The notes below the pieces were generated by a model. The model had not been told where the DNA came from. It saw only the letters and a program-made list of their open reading frames with translations, and made no database searches. The position numbers and the translations under genes are program-made. Source: Lycorma delicatula (lineage: Eukaryota; Arthropoda; Insecta; Hemiptera; Fulgoridae). From it: a DNA stretch of 64,000 nucleotides. Shown here in pieces: positions 33,453-46,274 of this stretch (the first letter of the stretch is position 1; each line of letters begins with the position of its first letter). The stretch is taken from positions 292,665,647 to 292,729,646 of the forward strand of contig NC_134455.1 in assembly GCF_047948215.1 (NCBI RefSeq), written 5' to 3'.

Positions 33453-33607
33453 GTACGTCTAAATTTTTTTTTATTCACTTGTGTGTATATATATATGTAT
33501 GTGTGTGTGCGCGCGCTCGTGTGTGTGTGTTTGTGTACAGACTGATGTAACGTTAAAATTTACAGCTTTTGTAGAACATTTTTCACTCATCACATCAGGG
33601 AGTCACC
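33453..33607. other. GT-rich microsatellite and spacer
   Basis: Holds GTGTGT/GCGCGC tracts at 33480-33535 and unassigned DNA. Confidence 0.6.
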
Positions 33608-33681
33608 GCAGCCGATTGGTTTAAGGCGTCAGTCGGTAGCGTCCCGTCATGACCGGGTTCGAATCCTCTAGCCGACCGAAT
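33608..33681 (+). mobile_element. tRNA-like SINE head
   Basis: GCCGATTGGTTTAAGGCGTC resembles the D-arm/A-box of a class II tRNA, GGGTTCGAATCCTC is a perfect B-box, and a T8 run (a polymerase III terminator) follows at about 33681. The anticodon arm does not pair well, so this is a tRNA-derived SINE or tRNA pseudogene. Confidence 0.55.
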
Positions 33682-33774
33682 TTTTTTTCACTTTAAATAT
33701 TATTTATTTAATTCAAACCAACCGCCACACAACAGTGCTACCAACCTTTGAAATATTACCTCAATATATAAACA

Positions 33775-33965
33775 TGTCAACACAAAATAAATCAAGTTGG
33801 CAACACTGACGGACTGTCCACACAAAATAAATCAAGTTGGCAACACTGACTGGCTACGGTGTCAGGAATGACGTCACAATCCAAGATGGCCGACCACCGC
33901 CATCTTGAATTAGTGACGTTTCAAAGATGGCGGACAGCCGCCATCTTGGATGACGTCATTTCCTT
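33775..33965. repeat. Direct and palindromic repeats with CRE-like and YY1-like motifs
   Basis: A ~30-bp unit CACAAAATAAATCAAGTTGG(CAACACTGAC) occurs at 33781 and 33820. Then TGACGTCA (33869) and TGACGTCA (33952) enclose alternating AAGATGGC / GCCATCTT motifs, so that 33868-33960 can fold as nested hairpins. TGACGTCA is a CRE/ATF site and AAGATGGCGGC a YY1-type site. Confidence 0.75.
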
Positions 33966-35506
33966 TCGCCGTACCCCCATTTCCGTACTACTGACAAGCA
34001 GTAAATCCCCCCTACCAGATCAATATCAAGTATGTACTTACTGGCTTTCGAGATCATGTCACATTGCATACTCTGTTTCAAGCTACATGTCTGAAAATCA
34101 TCAGCCTGGACCTAGCAGGGTCTATTGTATACATCTGAGGTTGGTGAAAAAGGATACAAACCCAGAGAAACTGAAGTAAAAGAACAATCTCACTCAGTAT
34201 AATTTAAAAGTCTCCAAGGTAAAATGAGTGCTTGATGTAACAAATTTTAATTATGAGTTGGGCATTTTTATAAAAGACATCACACATCATTTATATGTAA
34301 TGATCAGCTTAAAAACATTTTGTAAAAAAAGTGGATAATTTTGGTTCTTATAAAGTTTGAACCTATTACTTTTACATTTAAGGGTTACATTAAGATAATA
34401 CCTTTAATTACTCATTACAATTTTTTATTATAAATTTAAATTCTCACTGAGCAAATTTATAAAAATTTCTTTACTATACATATCTATATTCACCAATTAG
34501 TCAGAAGTCAGGCTAATTATGTATGGTAAGGTATAGGTAACCACACATAATTAGCCAAGGCTAATAAACCAAACTAAGAAAGATTGCTAGAAAACCTAGT
34601 TTTAAATCATATATTATCTACAGTGAGGTGGGCTATTCAATAATTAAAGCACAATATACAAAATCATGATTAGTATTCATAGCAGAAATTATAAAGTCAA
34701 ACAGCAGCTCATTCTTTTACTAAATACTTATTCAATAAGCAAACAATTCTTTGAAGAAAAAACATATTTTAAACTATACTATGATTCAAAAACTGAAATT
34801 TCTTTGTATATTTTCAATCACCTGGATTGTCTAAATTATTAAATGGCTCTCAAAATTGATGCAATATATATTTATTTTTATCCAGCACTTTACAATATAT
34901 ATTTCGCTATCTTCAGCAACAATCAATAAAAAGAAAATCACCAGTTTAAATATTGAGGATTATAATAAAGAAAACTATGTATAATAAATAAAACTAATAA
35001 AATAAAATGTCTATTATTATATATAAATTTTGTTTTTGTTAGAAAAAAATCACAATTTATTTTGTAAAAGAATTCAGCAGCAGAATGTAATAAGTCTGAC
35101 TGAATCTAATCAAAGACTACCTTTTTAATGATTTAAAATCATTTGTCTCATAAAATAAATGAGTAAAGCTAAATTTCAATATCAATTGGTTTTGTTTGAA
35201 ATTTTTTTAATGATAATTGTTTTGTGCTAAGTTTTGGACTTACAATTGCATTTTAATTTTTTTTTTGTTTTTTTTTTTTAATAACAGATTGACTCTTTAC
35301 GTGTCTTGTATTTACAGCACAATTACTTTAACAGTAACCCAATAAGAACATAAAGCATATTATCCAACAATAAAAGAATAAAACGTGCTCAAATCTTGAT
35401 AAATTAAGCGCACTTAAACGACAAATGAACTAGTGGTACATAAATGTTACAAATATAACAAAATAAAAAAAACAATTTAATACAACACCGAATACAGTTT
35501 CAGATA
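33966..35506. other. Mostly AT-rich intergenic DNA
   Basis: An open stretch to 34179 (CTYWLSRSCHIAYSVSSYMS, NPEKLK) may belong to a dispersed repeat; no family recognised. From 34180 no feature seen. Confidence 0.4.
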
Positions 35507-37066
35507 TTATACTATAGACAAAAATGAAGCAAGAAATAGGTTAGCTATGTGACTATAGCATAAATAACTGGTAATCATATATAAGCAATCATAATTAAGA
35601 TATCCATAAGTTTCTGTACTAAATATTGAATTTATATTTAACTGTAATTTATTCAAATCACTTGAAGCATTTACGTTATTTTTATTTATATCACTATAAC
35701 AATTAATAAACAATAAATCTAATTTTTTAATTAAACTCAATCTACGCTTCTTAATTTTGGTTTTCTTTACATTGATTAAAATTACATCACCAAACACAGG
35801 AAACATTTCTTTTACTTGAACATAACCACAATTATCTTTAAAGTATTTACTTGCTAAAATACAATTAATATCTTTATACTTCAATTTTTCTGAATTACAA
35901 AAATCATAAAATGTTAAACCATCTATAACATCAGTTTCTTTCATTTTAATTAATTCTAACTTCCATTTTTCTGTAACAACTATACAATCTTTAAACACAT
36001 CCAGATAACTGTAAGTTTCACAATCGCAAGAGAGTAAAATCTTATATTTAAGAAAATGTAATGTTTTATCACTTGACAGATTACACAATGTAGCATAAGG
36101 TATCTCACTCAAAGGTGTTACATCTTTTGCACCATACATAATAAGGAGATTAACAATATTGTCTGGATAAGAGCAGCAGATACTATGAAATAAAGGACTT
36201 AGTCCTTTATAACTTACATTAGGATTGGCTCCATTTTGTAACATTTTTTCAATTAACTTCAATTTTTCACTCATCCATTCATATCCATTTAAAAGAGCAT
36301 ATATTAATGGAGTACAACCTCTATTATTTTTAATGTTAATTGATGCACCATTACGTATTAAATAATCCACCTTTTCTGGACTAGTTACAAAATGCATAAC
36401 TCCATTTCCTCTGTCATCAGTACCATTTATATTGGCACCACATTTTAATAGCTCACCTATAATTCTAATATTATTGCTATATTGTACAGCAATCAACAGT
36501 GGTAACATACCAAATCCACTAAAAGTTATTATATTTCTACGTATTACTCTTCTGCCGAAACGCAACATCGTTAAGTATATGCGATCTATCACTGGCTTAT
36601 TGACATCTGCACCCAATAATATAAGCTGTTTAACATAATCTAAATCTATTTCATGACAATACAAGGCAGTAATTAATGGTGTTTTACCAAAACCATCGTA
36701 ATAATTGATATCTTCACCAGCAGATACAATTTCTTTCACAATTTCAATATGTTTATATTTCTTAATGGCATAAGTAAGTACTGTATCGAAATATTTAACG
36801 CCAAAACAATTTAGTAAATTGGTACTGACATGTTTCATTAACAACTTCATTACTTCTGCACTAACCACAACATCAATTAATGAGAATAAATGATGTTGAT
36901 CTACTATTTCCTTTGCTACACCTCTTTTTGGATTCAATACTTTATTGACATCAAGAATTTCATTTTTCTCAACACAACTTAGAAGGTCCAAAAATGAAGG
37001 AAAATCTAATCGGAGAGTAGACATCTTTGAAAGCCTCGCTGAGCGTCTTGGAATAAAATTATCCAT
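35507..37066 (-). CDS. Intact single-exon ankyrin-repeat protein with PRANC/F-box-like C-terminus
   Basis: An uninterrupted frame of about 519 residues if started at ATG 37066 (MDNFIPRRSARLSK); the frame also has an ATG at 37108, whose extra 14 hydrophobic residues look like leader. At least six ankyrin repeats are visible between residues ~90 and ~330, for example YAIKKYKHIEIVKEIVSAGE, GKTPLITALYCHEIDLDYVK, LILLGADVNKP, LLKCGANING, YLIRNGASINIKN and MLQNGANPNVSYKGLSPLFH. The C-terminus TYGYLNYDCLYMITSYLCYS resembles the F-box-like PRANC motif found in poxvirus ankyrin proteins, parasitoid wasps and Wolbachia. Such proteins can bring substrates to SCF/Cullin-1 ubiquitin ligases. Being intronless and intact it may be a recent retrocopy, a transferred gene or a lineage-specific host gene; base composition matches the host. 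Confidence 0.85.
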   Translation of the reverse strand: MDNFIPRRSARLSKMSTLRLDFPSFLDLLSCVEKNEILDVNKVLNPKRGVAKEIVDQHHLFSLIDVVVSAEVMKLLMKHVSTNLLNCFGVKYFDTVLTYAIKKYKHIEIVKEIVSAGEDINYYDGFGKTPLITALYCHEIDLDYVKQLILLGADVNKPVIDRIYLTMLRFGRRVIRRNIITFSGFGMLPLLIAVQYSNNIRIIGELLKCGANINGTDDRGNGVMHFVTSPEKVDYLIRNGASINIKNNRGCTPLIYALLNGYEWMSEKLKLIEKMLQNGANPNVSYKGLSPLFHSICCSYPDNIVNLLIMYGAKDVTPLSEIPYATLCNLSSDKTLHFLKYKILLSCDCETYSYLDVFKDCIVVTEKWKLELIKMKETDVIDGLTFYDFCNSEKLKYKDINCILASKYFKDNCGYVQVKEMFPVFGDVILINVKKTKIKKRRLSLIKKLDLLFINCYSDINKNNVNASSDLNKLQLNINSIFSTETYGYLNYDCLYMITSYLCYSHIANLFLASFLSIV

Positions 37067-37108
37067 TATAAAAATATTTTTACTTAAAAGAATATACAAT
37101 AAAACCAA

Positions 37109-38499
37109 AGATTCTTTAATTTCCTTAAAAAACCGACAGATGTTACCTTCAGTAATCTTCTATACAGGAGACTCAAAAATATATTACTTGGTAATATCTG
37201 AAAAAAAAAGAAAAAAAGAATAAATTATTATTTATAAAGATATAATAAAACAGATACAAATCTTGCTTGCTGAAGTGATGCAGAGTGCTAAAAAATTACT
37301 AACAAAAGTCAACAATAAACTATAATAATAAACTCTTTTCTAAATCAGAACAAAAATGACAAAAATCTAAATAGCATATGTATATCAAGTTACTTTTTTA
37401 AAAATGTACAAAAGAAAAGGTAATAAAATGAAAATACTTTTTTTTCTATTTCTAATAAATAAAATTAAACGCCTTCATCAGTTCATATCTCTATTTTCAC
37501 ACTTTATTACAATATTTATGTCTTAGAGAGACAACCTCATCCATTCAAATGATTTATTAATTCCTTTATTGATAACCTATCCTTGCTGTGAATTTCTCAG
37601 ATTCCTTCAATATTTGAGAAAAAATACAAAACACTTTCTTTGTCTTTAAAATTACGCAGCAAGCAGTCTAGATCCACTTGAATAAGAATATTGATTTAAG
37701 CACAACAGCTAACTAACTTCTTGCTTTAAAACACCATCCAATTAAGTAAAGAGTTTGATTGCTTGTCATGTAGTCATTACTAAAGCCTAACTTTTTACAT
37801 AATAAAAATCTACCACTATTAATTAAGGAATTTTTAAAACTTATTTTTTACTTTATTCAAAATTTCATTTATATTAAAAACAGTCCAAAGTTATTTAGTA
37901 AATCGTAATGAGACCAATGCCTGCCACTCATTATAGTAGAACACCTTTCCACTCTAGGAAACTTGGAGGAAATTATAATTTCCTCCAACTTTTTCAGATG
38001 CCTAAGGTGGTAACTATAGACACTGCTAAATAAATATTAAATAATGAATTTTCAAGGTGTAGATATAAACTGAAAATAAATTTACTTCTAGAATAAACTA
38101 TAATCAGGAGCATTACTATTTAAGAATGTCTTTTCTATATTATTTCTATATCTTATTTGGATTATTTCTATCTTATTGTATATACTGTATCATCACATTA
38201 ATCAATTGCTGTAAAATGTAACTTATAACTGCTCTAAAAATGGCATTAGAGACTTGAATTTTCCTAGTAAAATACACTTCATCATTGTAGATTAATCTAT
38301 TAAAACTATTCATATCAAATTTAGTAGTATTTGAGTTTTCTTCAAAGTTGTTCAAAAGATAATCTTGTTGTAAACTTGGCACCCAAATATTTGTAACAGT
38401 TAAATAATTTGATTTTATCTTCCTTATACCACCACTTCTCATTTCTGAATCACCTGCCACTATTTAAAATTTCCATTATTTTGTTTGGACTTTGTTAAA
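37109..38499. other. AT-rich DNA
   Basis: Contains a possible upstream region of the ankyrin gene (minus strand) and otherwise nothing recognised. A minus-strand open stretch at 38173-38460 may belong to the LINE remnant that precedes it. Confidence 0.4.
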
Positions 38500-38830
38500 T
38501 TGACTTATAAATTTCTTCTTTGATAATATAGTTCAAACATGAAAATCATATTCTGTCCACTTATCTAATAATAACATTACATCAGCAAAAAGGCTAAATA
38601 TATACATATTGTTACTAATTCCTAATAATCTTATACACCTCCAATAATTACAACATACCCCTCTCCAAATAATTCTAAAGTTCATTAGGAACAAACAAAA
38701 CAGCAGTGGACTAACTAAATTTTGTTTAAGTTTCAAAATACTTTGACAAGTTGTTTTAAGTGCCAACATCCTTATTTCTCAGTACATCCAACTTTCTGGA
38801 GGAAATTCCATACTCTATAGATTAAAAAAG
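38500..38830 (-). pseudogene. LINE reverse transcriptase fragment
   Basis: The minus-strand frame gives VSPLLFCLFLMNFRIIWRGV and, about 20 residues later, FSLFADVMLLLDKW, in the order and spacing of RT motifs 4-5 (LSPLLF.LF.NDL...., ..FADD..LL). The second catalytic Asp is changed (FADV). No other domain seen. Confidence 0.55.
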
Positions 38831-39748
38831 ATGTACCAATCCAATCTACCAAATGCTATAAAATCAATTAACTTGCTGTGCACTTTTTACTAAATTTAAT
38901 TTTAATTATAGTGATTAAATTACTATATTGCCTATAGTGTTGTAAGTTTTCCTAATACCAGCTTGAAATTCCTTCAATACATTTCAACTCAATATAAACC
39001 ATTAACTATGCAGGAGGCTTGGAAATTACTATAGATTGTATTATTAAAGGATATCCTTCAGTAATTATTAATAAGTTTGATCCCCTTTTTTGTGAATTAT
39101 ATATTATACAATCAAATTTTTGAAGCACTTTGAAATTATGCCAATCTCATAAAATTAGTTTAAAAATATACAGCATCTTTTATAAAAAAAATATTTTCAC
39201 AACATTTTTAAAAAGTTCATACAATATCCTGTCCTCATCTGAAGTTATATTATTCTTAGCATTTTTAAGAATATATTTAAGCAGGCCATTTTTAAAAGAA
39301 AATCCAATAATTCATTTATTGGAAAAAGTTTAGATTACAGAAAGAATAAGCAAGGTTTAGAATAAGAAATTTATTGAAAAAATTCAATATATTTTCAATA
39401 ATAATATTTTTTCAATATATTTTATATTTATTGAAATATTATTGAATTGAGAAATTTCAAAATCCTGAACCCAATCTGATTCTCAGTACAAAACTTCAGA
39501 CAAATGTTTTCATAGCAATTGATCTGATTAACTTCCAGAATTGACTTAAGTTATTACTTTTCTTCAATTCAATTATGCAGTTCTCCTAATACGATTCTTT
39601 TTTTGTTTACATCTCTCCTTAAACATTTTATTCAAAGCCATAAACTTCATTTTAATTAATATTATAAATTTTTTTTAAATTTCTTAACCTAAATACTTAC
39701 TCACGAATGTTGTAACACACTCCATCAAACCAAACTTCCTTGCAATTG

Positions 39749-39787
39749 AAATTAACTAGTGCATAAAATTTATGCACTAGTTAATTT
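39749..39787. repeat. Perfect 19-bp inverted repeat with 1-base loop
   Basis: AAATTAACTAGTGCATAAA, a single A, then the exact reverse complement. Confidence 0.9.
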
Positions 39788-42700
39788 TTAGTTGCCAATA
39801 GCTTTATTTATTATTGACACTATAGCATTTGCTATCTTCTTCTGGAACATGCCAGTTCATACCCTTTATTTAAAAAAGTTACAATTTTATTCTCATGGGT
39901 TTCCTTCATTCTAATTTTGGGAAAATTTATATTTCTTCTAATTTGTTGTACAACATGGTAACTCAATACTTAAATATATTGGTTCAAAAAAATTGCATAC
40001 ACAAACTTGAAAATAATCTACAAACTAAGAAAGATTTGTTGACTAAACATTGTATATACCCTGGTGCCCACACACTCACTCTCTCTCTTTCTCTCTCTTG
40101 ATCACAATTTGTATGCTAATAATGATCAAATTAAAACTTCAATAAAATATTGTAATTTATATTTACTTCTCATTATTTAAATCTTGCAAGGAGTTACATA
40201 CCCCATAACAAGAAGAGGAATCATTTGCTAAACATTAAAATTTACCCCCTCTTTTTTTATCTCTTCATCTGTTTTTATTTCATTTTTTAATTTAAAAGCA
40301 CATGAAGTCATTCATATTAAGGGTCATTTTTGATATTAACTAATTTAAAACAAAAAGAAATAAAACGGAAATGAATCCTAAAAATCTACTGCTCTAGCAA
40401 CTAAAAAAATATTAGACAATATAGAAAAGGAAAAGGCAAAACACAAAAATATTCTAAGAGAATTATTATAGCCTTGGGGAAAAATAAGGTAAGCCTTGGG
40501 GAAAAATACAGGTTTTAAGAGTGAAGGGAAGAATACTGTTTATTGTTATAACACGTTAATCATACGGAATCAAATTAAAACAACTTGCTGAGATAAATTA
40601 TTACATATTAACTTATAAACCATACAAAAGCTATTTAAAAAAATAAAATCAACTTTACGAAAAAACAGAACTGATATCATTATTGTATCATAATAATATT
40701 GCTGAAAATTACATTAGTGATATGCAGTAATATTATTATCAGTTTTAGATAATAAACTCTGCAATATTTCCTTATCAAATCAGTACCTCCCTAACAGTAA
40801 GATCTGGCAGTAATAAACAACTCGACTGTAATACATATAAAATCACTCCATATAAACTCCAACAATGTCAACAATATAATTAAGATAATATTACTTAAAA
40901 AAACAATATAAATAAGTATACTTATAAAAATGTAATACACATGACTGTACACAGATGATCATCTTTAATTTTTCAATATAAATCACACTTATAAAAAAAC
41001 ATACAAAAATAAAAATTAACTGTAGAATCTATGCAATTAACAGACCTCCACCAGAATCTGTCTCCAATGTGCTATCCTGAATAAAATAACTTATCTTCCA
41101 AAGGATTGTTAGCACAATGCGTGCCTGTTACCTGAGGTTTCCTTGGGGGTAGATTATTTTGTTCTGAATGAGGTTCTTCCAAGAGATCATGTTTTTATCC
41201 TTTATTTTTCTACACTTTCTTCCTAAATCCATTTCAGTAGCTGTAGATTTGTACTGAAAAAGCTGGGATTTGCAGTTAATGTATTCTTGGTATAATCAAT
41301 GGATGGCTGCCTGTAAACCAAACAGGAACTCCACCATGCCTGATGGCTGAATGAGCTTAATTGCTGCAGTGCTCACTGCATAAAGCAGAACCTCCCAGTC
41401 AGTCTAAAGTACAAATTTTGTTAATGCCACTTTTTACTAGGTATTGTACTGCATTCGGTTTAACCTGTCTACTATAGGTTTCCTAATTACCTCATTAATT
41501 ACATATTTTATTAGCTTTATCAAATTTAAATGCATGTGTACATTCTGGCACCCAGCTTTACCCAATAAACATCTCAGTCACATTATAGTTTTTTCTATAT
41601 ACAACCACTGGATGGAGAGAGTCTATGGTTATTTATTTATTTAATTTATTCATTATTTATATCGCAAAAAGACTGTACAATATTAATATACAAGCTAAAA
41701 CTCAAGAAATAATCTATGAAACTTCCAGAGGCTCCAGAAATATAAAAGTATTATATTCCAGAACTATAAAAGTTCCAGAAAATATCTATAAAAAATAAAT
41801 AAATAGCCTTAAATCTAGTGACCTCCATCCAGTTCAAAGTAGTTCTTCTACATGGACAGAGTGAGCCTGTATTTTTTTTTTGCATAATCATGCAAGTTTT
41901 GGAAATCATCTCTCATCAAGGTACCTTCAACAAATCAACTAGACTTAATTTTGCTTCAAACCTCCCTTGCTTTCTTTGGCAATGATGGCAGTTCATGACA
42001 ATGGTGGCTTTGTTTCAGGTTCATAGCCATAAATTCATGATGAATTCCTGCAACAGAATTCACACTAATATAATAGGTCTACAATCTTGTATATGTTGTA
42101 GGTTGTTATGCTTCAGTATTGCAGGATACTTGCAATTAATTTTAGGCATGTTTTAGATTCAGGGACAACAAAATAAAATACCTCAAACCATTCATTAAAT
42201 ACTTGCACAAACATCTGGTGGGTTTCTGCAAATGTCTCACTGAGTTTATATAAATTTGCTGTTAACATCACTGTTTTTCACTTAAAATAAATTATAAAAT
42301 GATACAAACATACTATTGCAGTCTCAAAAACAAAAGCACAAATCACTTTAGCACAAAACCATTCAACCACTGACTAAAAAAGTACAAAATTTTATTATTA
42401 TTTTTGTAATAATATCAATTCGTATTAAACATTCCAGTTTCATAATTTTTGGGTAGACCCTCATATAATTCATGTAGAACATCATTGAAAGTAAAAGTGA
42501 ATTTACAAGAAAAAATAGTAAATCAACACCCCACCTATAAAAATAACACCAAAAGACTACACTCATGGTTATCATGTTTGTATTTTTGTAGTGGAGGAAT
42601 TCAAATACTTTTATTCTGGTACTTCCAGTTATAGAAATACTAACTTATTACAAACCAATAGGCATGGAAATTTTTTGAGGGTAGAGAATTCATATACTGA

Positions 42701-43095
42701 ATGAATACCATTACTGCTACTGCTACTACTACATGTGAATGAATATACCTACTTGAATGTTAAAAACTTTTTACATCTACCTTAAATTGTAAAAATAAAG
42801 AAATATGTCTCTGGTATATCTAAATTTCCACCGAAAAATTTGGAGAATTTATTATGGCAAAAAGTTTCTTTAGTTTTACATTGAAGTTGAAGCTTTTCCA
42901 ATCCATTTTTAATATTAATTTTTTACTATGGAGCACAAGTATGAAGGTGAAGCCAGTAAAAACTGGAGAAGCTTCAGAGATTTTTGCTTAAAAAATGTAT
43001 TTAGCTTGTCACAGCATACTCTTAGTAGAAAATTGTTTTCTACTTTTGGGAATAGACCTTTATCATATGTTCTTATTTACTATTGGCTGCAACTG

Positions 43096-43097
<2 letters not shown>

Positions 43098-43129
<32 letters not shown>
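43098..43129. repeat. (TA)n microsatellite
   Basis: Uninterrupted TA dinucleotides. Confidence 0.9.
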
Positions 43130-43133
<4 letters not shown>

Positions 43134-43609
43134 TACAAAACAAAATGGCTGATAGCAGACAACCAACAATATTGCTGTCGGTAAACAATAAAGTGGGGTG
43201 GTGTAAAGAATGGTTGGTTTATTATGCAAACATGATATTCCAAACACAAATACAGATATTATTATGTTTTCAAAAAAATTAATTATTTATTATCAAGGAA
43301 TATGCAGAATAGTGAATAAATAAATTATTTGGGGTAAAAATTAATAGCCTTCACTTAGTTTATCGACATCTTTCTTTCATAAAAAATAAAAATTATGTTT
43401 TTATAAATTTTACGTCAATAAAATAATAATAATAAAAGTATGCTTACACTACAAAAAAATAAACTGTGAAAATCTGGGAACTCTTGCATATGCACTTTAC
43501 ATAATGTAGAGTTTATAGGTGATCATCATTTTATGAGGATGTTTAGCAATAAATGAATTGTGGAGGAAGTAGTTCAGCAGTCCTCAAATTTTGATTTCAG
43601 GACAACAGC

Positions 43610-43611
<2 letters not shown>

Positions 43612-43650
<39 letters not shown>
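43612..43650. repeat. (TA)n microsatellite
   Basis: Uninterrupted TA dinucleotides. Confidence 0.9.
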
Positions 43651-43655
<5 letters not shown>

Positions 43656-44971
43656 GTGTGATGGAACAGCTCTCGTTGCCTATGTGCAATGTTATCAAGA
43701 ATATAAAGAAATTTTTTTTACCCAAACATAATTTTTAATAATTTCTATTTTGTCCTATTTTATTTATTTTTCTTGTTTCTTTCAATTATTGTTGATGTTT
43801 GTAGAATTCAACAGTATTTTAATTTCCATTCTAAATGTAATTAAAGCTGAATTTCAATTTTAATTTAATTACTTGATTTTGATTTTAATTAATCTTTGTT
43901 TATTTTTGTTCTTATGTTAATAAATATAGCTGACATTTTATTTTTGCTTGTACTTATATAATTATTGCTTTGCAACATCGACTGATCAATTTTCTAATAT
44001 AGTTTTTATAATGGAACTCACTTAATAGTCTATGTGGTTGTGTGAAAATGTATACAATTATAATGTAATATTATGTGTAAATTAATGTAATATTTAAAGT
44101 TGAGAATAAACACATTACTTATTTACTTACAAACTAGGCAATTCAGCTTAAATAATTTCATACATAATTAAATTTTGTTTTCAGTTGTTATCAAAGTATG
44201 ATTTCTGAATATTATATTTAAAAATTATGTTTTGAATATAAAAAATAAATATTTAATGATATTGATGAAATTCCTGCATCTATTTTATAATAAGTTATAA
44301 TGATATTATTATTAGATGGCATACAAATTTACAATCTTTACTCTGTGTCTCCTTTGGTTAATATTCTTGAAATTATGCAACATACAAAGTTAAACAGTGC
44401 AATCGCCAGCTCATGTTACAAAATTTTTTTTTTATTAAAATTAAAAATTTTAAGATTATTTCTATTTAACAAATTTTCAATACTAGATAAACTAAATATT
44501 CTGATATGCAAAAATTCAATGAGCCAAGAACTCCACAATTTATATACGCTCCTATAAAAACAATTAGCATTTTTCGGCTATTGATATCACATAAATAAAA
44601 CCAGTAGGAATTAGTTATTTCATGGTGTAGAACTGTTAATAGATATGGTCCAAAATTTAATTTAGACTTTTTACTATTAGTAATTCTTAATTGCTCAATA
44701 CTTCAATTATTATTAACCACAAAAAAATTCTGTACTCGTTTGTTAAAAACTTACACTTCAATTTCACTTCCATTCTACATTTATGTTATTTCTAAATATT
44801 ATGCAAACTACACAATTAGATTACTTAAAAATATAATACACAACAAGCCTTCAGCATGGTAAATGGAAGGGTTTTAAAACAATACACCAAATAAAAAAAT
44901 TCCCTTTTTGTTTTTTGCAACCTAACTAGAGAATAAGATCAATTCCGTATTTCTTAATGAAAAAACTTATT

Positions 44972-46274
44972 TACAAGGGTGAATCAAATTTAAACAGTAA
45001 TTTTGCTATAATATGCAGCAATTAGTTCCGAGGTGAATGGCAGAGGAGGGGTTAATGTTCATTGTGTTAGAGAGGGGGAGAACCTGCTTGGTTAGCTCCT
45101 CCACTCTATTCTGTCGTCAGTACAGCCAATAGTGAGCAAGAGGTTCCATCATCTGTTGCACAACATATAATCAAAAATTTTTAACTCATGAAGATGTTAA
45201 ACCTGTGGAAATTTTAACTCTATTAAAGGTACAGTTTGGGGATGCTACACTGTTGTAGAACCAAGTGTATACATGGGCCAGACAATTAAAAATAAGGGTG
45301 GACGAGAAAGTGTAGAAAACGAAAGTCACGATCAACACCCAAGGTCAAGTTTCACAGCTGACAACACCCGTGTTGTTCAAAAGCTTATCAAAGGTGATCG
45401 TCGGTTCAGTGTTGAAGAAATTGCATCAGAACTGGGTATCAGCTACAGTATTGACAGTTAATGTTCCATTCATTACCATTGATCATCTTTGCTTTAGAAA
45501 AATTAGTGCTCGATAGGTTCCGAGGTGTTGACCGAAAATCAAAACAGGTCAGGTTGGAGATATGTGAGCGACTTCTGAATTGATTTCGGCAAGAAGGGAA
45601 TGAATTTTTTAGGCTCATTGTCACATGTGATGAAACATGGGTCCATCATTACACTCCGGAGTCAAAAATGGCAAGTAAGGAATGGCAAAGGCTAAGTGCT
45701 GCCCAGTGAAGGTCAAAACCCGTCTCTCAACCAGAAAAGTTTTTGCAACAATTTTTGTGATTCAAGGGGAGTTTTATTCATTGATTTTCTCCACAATCAA
45801 TAAATGGTGAATGTGGCTTACTACTGCCAGCTGTTACAGTCAACAAAAGTTGTCTACCGAAACAAAGGACTGGATATGCCCATCAGAGATGTCATCCTTC
45901 TCCATGACAACGCCAGCCGCACATCACAATTTTTAAAAGCAATATATTGGAAAAAAGCACTGGGTAACCCTCAACCACCCTCTCTACAGTCCAGATTTGT
46001 CCACCTGTGACTATTTTTTGTTTGTGCCCTTGAAAGAATCACTTGGAAAGAATGATTTGAAAACAATGAAGTCATCGAGGAGCATATGCGCAATTGGTTG
46101 ATGACTCATCCTCAAACTTTTTATGAACACAGAATATTCAAGCTTCCAAATTGCTGGAAAAAGTGTGTAGATCAGACACTATATAGAGAAATGATGAAGG
46201 TATGAATTAAATATATTATTAATTAATAAATTTATTTAAAAAAAATTACTGTTTATATTTTATTCACCCCAGTA
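44972..46274 (+). mobile_element. mariner element 4 with TIRs
   Basis: Left end GGGTGAATCAAATTTAAACA and inverted right end TGTTTATATTTTATTCACCCC (ending 46274) match over ~28 bp; TA flanks both. Length 1.3 kb, containing a decayed transposase on the plus strand. Confidence 0.85.
45170..46205 (+). pseudogene. mariner transposase of element 4, decayed
   Basis: Pieces in several plus-strand frames: the N-terminal VEILTLLKVQFGDATL..VYTWAR (45205-45280), SQLTTPVLFKSLSKVI (second HTH), FFRLIVTCDETWVHHYTPES (first Asp, ~45610), RDVILLHDNASRTSQFLKAI (second Asp, ~45885), the third-Asp region HPLYSPDLSTCDYFL-like text near 45980, and the C-terminus near 46140-46200 (KLLEKVCRSDT). Multiple frameshifts; inactive. 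Confidence 0.8.

Larger units (their letters stand above)
38831..44971. other. Long AT-rich tract with weak repeats
   Basis: Contains an A/T palindrome near 39361-39450, a perfect hairpin at 39749-39787, a CT microsatellite at 40070-40100, TA microsatellites, and a stretch at 41040-42250 with slightly higher GC. In the last, a minus-strand frame (LSETFAETHQMFVQVFNEWF near 42240-42180) could be another LINE remnant, but the match is weak. No host gene recognised. Confidence 0.4.

Noticed and set aside
33227..33478. 83-residue Arg-rich minus-strand ORF
   Set aside because: Open only because the CpG-rich block has few stop codons; no motif.
33608..33681. Functional tRNA gene
   Set aside because: The B-box is perfect and a T-run follows, but acceptor and anticodon stems do not pair convincingly; better explained as a SINE head or tRNA pseudogene.
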